A DNA stretch of 64,000 bases from Orientallactaga sibirica. Lineage: Eukaryota; Chordata; Mammalia; Rodentia; Dipodidae. Where the stretch lies: the NCBI GenBank assembly GCA_036365145.1, contig JAEOAD010001700.1, forward strand, positions 1,008,501-1,072,500, given 5' to 3'. The position numbers and the translations under genes are program-made. Below, in pieces: positions 59,357 to 64,000 of the stretch. Within the stretch, counting starts at the first letter, position 1. The number at the start of each line of letters is the position of its first letter. The notes below the pieces were generated by a model. The model did no database searches and was not told the origin of the DNA. It was given only the letters and a program-made list of their open reading frames with translations.

Positions 59357-60570
59357 ATGAATAAATGAATGAATGAATGAATGAATGAATAAAAAGAGTC
59401 ATCCTCAACTACATAAGTGACTTCAAGGCCAGCCTGGTCTACATGGAGTCTTGTCTCAAAAAAAAGAAAAGAAAAAGAAAGCCATATGTAGTGGTACATG
59501 CCTTTAATCCCAGTGCTTTGGGGGGAGGGGGTAAAGGGTAGAAGGACTGCTGTGAGTTCAAGGACAACCTGAGACTACATAGTGAATTCCAGGTTAGCCT
59601 AGGCTAGAACAAGACCCTACTTAGAAAAAAAAAATTTTTTAAAAGAAGCTGGGCATGGTGGTGCACACCTTTAATCCCCAGCACTCAGGAGGCAAGAAGA
59701 TCACAGTGATTCGAGGCAACCCTGAGACGACATAGTGAATTCCAGGTCAGCCTGAGCTAGAGTGAGACCCTACCTAAATAAATAAATAAATAAATAGGAA
59801 AAGGAAACACAAACAAAAAAAAAATCTCCACTATTCTACATTGTTTGAAAACACATTATGGGAAAAAAAAATATATTATGGTCCCTCATCATAACTCAAT
59901 GGAAGATCTAGAAAACCAAACTAAGATCTCTATCCCACAAGCCTATACTTGAGGAAAGATTAAACATTAAGCTGAAACAAAAACCTCTTAATGAGCTGGA
60001 GAGATGGCTCAGTGGTTAAGATGCTTGCCCATAAAGCCTAACAAGCAGAGTTTGATTCCCCTGTATCAATGTAAAGCTATATGCACAAACTGGCACATGA
60101 GTCTGGAGTTCGTTTGCAGTGGCTGTAGCCCATTCTCTCTCCCTCTCTCTTTCTGCCAGGAAAACCAAAAGACAAAAAAAACTTTTGTCCAAAAGTTTAT
60201 AATTACATTATGGGCATAGTTTGATAATCAGGACAGAATTTGTCATCAAATCCTGAAATGTAAGAAATGAAAATGTTCAATGTTCAGAATTGCTAAGTAG
60301 ATTTAGTTAGGCCAAATGTATCACCTATCAGCAAATTTATAAAATTTTCTAACCCTATAATGTAGGTTGGCCGAAAAAATGAGATCTAAGAAAGGTTTAC
60401 ATTAACCAGTAGTTCTGTTAAAAGGTAAGAATGAGCCGGGCGTGGTGGCGCATGCCTTTAATCCCAGCACTCGGGAGGCAGAGGTAGGAGGATTGCCATG
60501 AGTTCGAGGCCACCCTGAGACTACATAGTTAATTCCAGGTCAGCCTGGACCAGAGTGAAACCCTACCTCG

Positions 60571-60604
<34 letters not shown>

Positions 60605-60920
60605 TAAGAATGAAAGCAGTACCTTGGGAATTTCCTCCTAATCTTTGTGAAGCCAGGAAAAGGAAAAATAATAAAGCTGTTGTTGCCACTGTCAAGCAAA
60701 CTAACTGCTGCAATAAAATGGCAAGGGGGGGGGCAGGCTGGAGAGATGGTTTAGTGGTTAAGGCCTTTGCCTGCAAAGCCCAGTTTGACTCTGCAGGACC
60801 CACCTAAACCAGATGCACCTAGAGTTTGTTTGCAGTGGCTGGAGGCCCTGGCGCACCCATTCTCTCTCTCACTTGCTCTTTCTCTCTCTCTCAAATAAAT
60901 AAAAAATATATTTTTTTAAA
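57470..60920. repeat. KANSL3 intron 2, SINE array
   Basis: B1 57,475-57,635, 58,050-58,203 and 58,215-58,383 (minus); old B1-like 58,415-58,515; B1-like 58,755-58,900, 58,915-59,060 (plus); tRNA-SINE 59,143-59,320 (plus) ending in (AAAT)n(GAAT)n to 59,395; B1 59,480-59,620 and 59,645-59,785 (plus); tRNA-SINE 59,995-60,165; B1 60,433-60,600; tRNA-SINE 60,736-60,905 (plus). Unique parts 57,645-58,035, 58,520-58,750 and 60,180-60,430 show no gene. Confidence 0.83.
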
Positions 60921-61189
60921 AATGGCAAGGGGTTTTATGCAGAGTAGCATCTTTTAAAATCAACTTTTCAGTCTTTTTCTTCCTCAGTTTAATCCTCTTC
61001 AAAATCCTTTCCACACAAGCCCTGAGTAAAATAGGCTGATTTCATTTGCACATCTTGCTCTAATAGATGCCCAAGTTAAACCACAAGATCCCATAGATCA
61101 CCCCCAATCATTCCCAAGAAAACCTCATCAATCCCCATCATCTCATCACTGCCCAGTTTGGGCAGTAGTAGCCCTTAAGAAGGAAACCC

Positions 61190-61227
61190 AAACTCACATG
61201 GTATTCTCAAACTCACATAGTATTCTC
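61190..61227. repeat. 19-bp tandem duplication across the exon 2 donor
   Basis: AAACTCACATRGTATTCTC occurs twice (61,190-61,208 and 61,209-61,227; one base differs). On the minus strand each copy contains a GTGAGT donor: the exon-proximal one gives the correct KANSL3 frame, the second lies 19 nt into the intron. Confidence 0.95.
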
Positions 61228-61481
61228 ATGCTGCCGACGGGGAGTTACAAAGAGCATGCGTGTGGGGCGGGCACTACTGGCATCTGGGTGGGCACTCCAG
61301 GGCTTGGCATAGCTATGATCCAGAAAAACGAGGTCTAGCTCCCGCTCGTGCACTGAGAGCTGGAAGAGCAGAGAGGTACCCATGCGGCGAGCTGAAGTCT
61401 GGAAGTCCCTCTCCCCTCCCCGGTGGGCCATGTCAGGAAGCCGGCAGCAAGTCAGAGACAGGATTTCTGCATGCCAGTCAC
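61217..61481 (-). CDS. KANSL3: KANSL3 exon 2 (start codon, residues 1-72)
   Basis: First coding exon. The acceptor reads TTTTTCACTGCAG before GTGACTGG; 50 nt of 5' UTR precede ATG at 61,431-61,429 in a good Kozak context (G at -3, G at +4). The protein starts [11 protein letters not shown] and continues through [15 protein letters not shown] and [11 protein letters not shown], the known KANSL3 N-terminus. The exon ends ACTAT before donor GTGAGT, leaving two bases (AT) that join the T of exon 3 to give Ile. The frame is open upstream of this ATG within the exon, but this Met matches the family start. The donor is doubled by a 19-bp tandem repeat running into the intron (61,190-61,227). Confidence 0.96.
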
Positions 61482-62425
61482 CTGCAGTGAAAAAGTTTCA
61501 GTTTGTCAATTCAAGTATTCCAAGTTTCTCCCAACCTACACTCTCTTCCATTTATGCTCCACTACCATTTACAGAGTACCTACTAAGGGTTCCTGAGATT
61601 CTACACCACCAAAAAGGTGCTGGTTACATGCATGCGTTCCTCCATACACAATCTCCACAAAACTAAGAAGCAGGAAGCCGAGACTTTCGCAGTTCTCAAG
61701 GGCCTAAGCTTGCTTGGCCAGCACCACAATTTCCTTCGTGGGTGGAAAGGTTTTTGGCAAACAAAAGGAATCACAAACGTGAATTTTAAACAGCTAAAGC
61801 AGGGACCCTTGTTTCCATCCAAAGGTAATGCGAACAAAGGCGGTTGGCCCGGGAACAGCCGCGCACCGCGGGCTCCCCGCTAAGACCAAGGGAAGACTCC
61901 CTGTTACGTTCAACTCAAGTTCTGCACCGACTTCATGCTGTGCTGGTTATGAAGACGTGGAAAGCAGAGCCCCGGCCCCACGCGCCTGCGACGGCAGCCC
62001 CGCAGCCCTCCCCTCACCCCGGCGAAGCCCCCGGCAAACCGCCCGCTACTCCTTGGGGTTCCCACCACCGAACCTCAAAACCTCAAAACGACCTGCCCAG
62101 GAGGCAAGGTTTAGGGCTGTATTTGACAGACGAAGGCGGCGGCTCCCGGGCTGAAGCGACTACCCAAGGTCACCGGGAGTTCGAGGGGAGGAGGAGCCGC
62201 CCGGCTCCCGCTCCCTCCCCACCACCCCCACCGCCCGGGCCCAGCTCGCCGCCCGCGCCTCGGCGGCCCAAGCGCCGTCACCGGCCCACCACGCCCCGGC
62301 CCCCAGTCTCCGCATGTCTGCGGAGTCCCGAGGGCCTCGCCGAGGCCGCCGTCCGCCCTCCCGCCCGGACCGCGGCCGCGAACCCCAAGGCCCACCACCC
62401 CCACCCCGTCGGACCCTGGCCTCAC

Positions 62426-62560
62426 CCGCAGTCGTCGGCCGCGCGCTCGCCCGGGCCGGACCCCAGCGCGCGTGCGCGCTACCTCCCCCGCGCCGAGCGC
62501 TCGCGGCGCCGAGGAAAACGCGGAAAGGAGCGTCGCCTGGAAACGGAGGGCGGTGAGCCG
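62426..62560 (-). other. KANSL3: putative non-coding exon 1 of KANSL3
   Basis: The minus strand has GACGACTGCGG followed by GTGAGG, a good donor inside the CpG island, 0.94 kb before the exon 2 acceptor. Other usable donors exist (AACAGA before GTAAGT near 62,775; CCGGG before GTGAGG near 62,015), so the first exon may vary. The transcription start is not visible; the upper bound is a guess. Confidence 0.4.
62467..62478 (-). promoter_or_regulatory. NRF1 binding motif
   Basis: CGCGCACGCGCG on the minus strand fits the NRF1 consensus YGCGCAYGCGCR without mismatch and lies in the CpG island about 40 bp upstream of the putative exon 1 donor. NRF1 sites are frequent in housekeeping promoters. Confidence 0.6.
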
Positions 62561-62849
62561 CAAAGCGCGGAAAGGATTCCGCTCCGCACCTCTGCCGGCC
62601 AGCTTGCAGCCGCGAGCGCCCGCGTCTCGAGGCAGAAATTTCCACCCGCCGTGTTTTCAGCCGGGAAAGGGAGGGCCGAGCGTGAGCGCGGCTGGGCGAC
62701 CCGAGTGTCGTGCTCGGCGTCCCCACCGCCCCCCAAAGGCCGAGCAGGGCGGGCGCGCACCTGGCCCAAACTTACTCTGTTAGGGTCGGGGGACTGCACT
62801 CGGCTTGGCTTTCTGCGGTACCTGGGGAGAGGTGGGCAGGGATTACTTT

Positions 62850-62992
62850 TTTTTTTTTGGTTTTGCAAGGTAGGGTTTCACTCTGGTCCAGGCTGACTTG
62901 GAATTAACTATGTAGTCTCAGGGTGGCATCGAACTCTCGGGAATCCTCCTACCTCTGCCTCCCGAGTGCTGGGATCAAAGGCGTGCTCCCGG
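62850..62992 (-). repeat. B1-type SINE at the edge of the CpG island
   Basis: Minus B1 (GGTTTTGCAAGGTAGGG to ATCAAAGGCGTGCTCC). GGGCAGGGATTACTTTTTT on both sides (about 62,832 and 62,993) is its target-site duplication. Confidence 0.9.
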
Positions 62993-64000
62993 GGGCAGGG
63001 ATTACTTTTTTGTAACTCTTTTTACTCTTAGCCGGGAGCGTTGATGCATGCCCACTAATCTCAGTACTGTGGAGGCTGAGGAAGGAGAGGGAGTGTAAGG
63101 ATGCACTGGGCTACAATAGCGAGCCCCCCCGCCCCCGCCTCAAAAAACCAAAACTGCACATGGTGGTTTGCGCGTGTAATTCCAGCATTGGGAAGACCGG
63201 AGGATGACCATGACTTCAAAACCAAAACAAGCCAAACTCTGTGTGTGTGTGTCGGTGAGAGAGCCCTTTGCTGATTGTTGCTTGCTGCAGAGGTAAATCA
63301 AAACCAGGGCCTCACCCTGAGGAGTTTAAGCAATAAAGAGAAGGCCATTCTGGTTTGGGGGGGGGGGTGAGAGATGAGATTGGTGGGGTTGAATGTCAGC
63401 CTCAATATTTAAGCTTGGATCTAAGACCACCTCAAGACCTCAGCCTTCCTAAATGTGCTAACGTCTAGTCCTATAGAATCGTGATGAAGTCACTTGTCAA
63501 GAACTCAAATAGGTTTCTTGATGGTAATTACCATGAACCCCTCCCCCATACTCTAAAACACAGCTTCTCCTCCTCCTTCCCCTCCTATTTTATTTTATTT
63601 GTTGAAACCTAGTCTCATGCAGCCCAGGCTGATCTCAAACTCCCGAAGTAGAGGATGACCTTGAAACCTTGAGCTCCTCATTCTCCTGCTCCCATCTCCC
63701 AAGTGCTAGGATGTCAGGCATGCACTACCATGCCTGGCGCAGAACCCAGCTTCTTAAACTCTGGGTTGCTTATTAAAAAAAGGGGGGGGGAGCTGAGTAT
63801 GGTGGCACACACCTTTAATCCCAGCTCTTGGGAGGCAGAAGTAGGAGGATCCCTGTGAGTTTGAGGCCAGCCTGGGACTACAGAGCGAGTTCCAGGTCAG
63901 CCTGGGCTAGAGTGAGACCCTACTTCAAAAACAGATCCCCCCCAAAAAATCTGGGCTGCAGAGATTGCTTGGTGGATTGAAGTGCTCACCTGCAAAGCCT
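62993..64000. repeat. upstream flank: degraded and intact SINEs
   Basis: Old B1-like 63,030-63,145 and 63,160-63,235 (plus), unique 63,240-63,585, B1-like 63,595-63,740 (minus), B1 63,792-63,935 (plus), and the start of a tRNA-SINE at 63,950 cut by the window end. No upstream gene is visible. Confidence 0.75.

Larger units (their letters stand above)
1950..62560 (-). other. KANSL3: KANSL3 gene locus (22 exons, whole coding region present)
   Basis: Subunit 3 of the NSL (non-specific lethal) complex, in which KAT8/MOF acetylates histone H4 and which occupies housekeeping promoters; the protein is also reported at spindle microtubule minus ends. Twenty-one coding exons were assembled by splice signals and reading frame, with no premature stop. 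Exons 2-21 sum to 2,691 nt (897 codons) and the terminal exon adds six residues and a stop: 903 aa, close to the mammalian length I recall (903-904). Domain order: N-terminal region (1-160), helical segment (160-265), alpha/beta-hydrolase-like core (about 265-460), basic NLS-like stretches (443-447, 490-501, 627-647), then a Ser/Pro/Thr/Gly-rich tail. The 3' end is uncertain because the terminal exon is present twice; the proximal copy would end the gene near 5,640 and the distal copy near 1,950. The 5' end is estimated. Confidence 0.95.
61830..62830. promoter_or_regulatory. CpG-island promoter of KANSL3
   Basis: About 1 kb with very high G+C and frequent CpG, unlike the rest of the window, placed directly upstream of the first coding exon. 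No TATA box seen on the minus strand; this fits a broad housekeeping promoter. Long plus-strand open frames here are a by-product of GC richness. Intron 1 (61,482-62,425) lies partly inside. Confidence 0.85.

Noticed and set aside
61844..62896. Plus-strand open frame of 350 codons across the promoter
   Set aside because: It is rich in Pro, Arg, Ala and Ser as expected from random GC-rich DNA, runs into a B1 SINE at its end, and shows no family pattern or splice support.
1..64000. CRISPR arrays, operons, phage or other prokaryotic systems
   Set aside because: The repeats are dispersed SINEs and microsatellites, the only gene has spliceosomal introns, and no prokaryotic gene organisation is present.

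Overview
The window is nuclear DNA from a mammal, almost certainly a rodent. It is packed with 7SL-derived B1-type SINEs (head GCCGGGCGTGGTGGCGCACG) and a second, tRNA-derived SINE (head GGCTGGAGAGATGGCTTAGC, B box GGTTCGATTCC, AAAT-rich tail) that differs from murid B2. From memory of such repeats I think of a jerboa (Dipodidae, e.g. Jaculus); this is an inference, not a database result.

Only one protein-coding gene can be supported, and it appears complete: KANSL3 (KAT8 regulatory NSL complex subunit 3) on the minus strand. A CpG-rich promoter lies near 61.8-62.8 kb. Twenty-one coding exons run from 61,431 down to a short terminal coding segment. Every junction has GT/AG signals and the phases join without a break: exons 2-21 give exactly 897 codons and the terminal exon adds RLPPAP and a stop, giving 903 residues. 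The product is a chromatin and mitotic-spindle factor with an alpha/beta-hydrolase-like core that lacks the usual catalytic residues, followed by a long Ser/Pro/Thr-rich tail.

The most striking structural point is at the 3' end. The terminal exon, its 3' UTR and the end of the last intron lie in a 3.69-kb unit present twice in direct tandem (1,578-5,264 and 5,265-8,953). The copies are almost identical, and nearly all the differences I could find are short indels. This is either a very recent duplication of the KANSL3 3' end or an assembly or haplotype artefact.

Layout: 1-1,577 repeat-rich DNA downstream of the gene; 1,578-8,953 the tandem duplication; 8,954-16,803 the SINE-filled last intron; 16,804-32,479 exons 21 to 6; 32,480-48,407 the 15.9-kb intron 5, holding an internally deleted LINE-1 (about 36.7-43.5 kb) and many SINEs; 48,408-55,296 exons 5 to 3; 55,297-61,216 intron 2; 61,217-62,600 start-codon exon, intron 1 and promoter; 62,600-64,000 upstream flank with SINEs. 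Other observations are a 19-bp tandem duplication that doubles the exon 2 splice donor, repeated SINE insertion into the same target site, composite tRNA-SINE/B1 units within one target-site duplication, and an inverted SINE pair around exons 4-5. I saw no CRISPR array, bacterial operon or other prokaryotic system.
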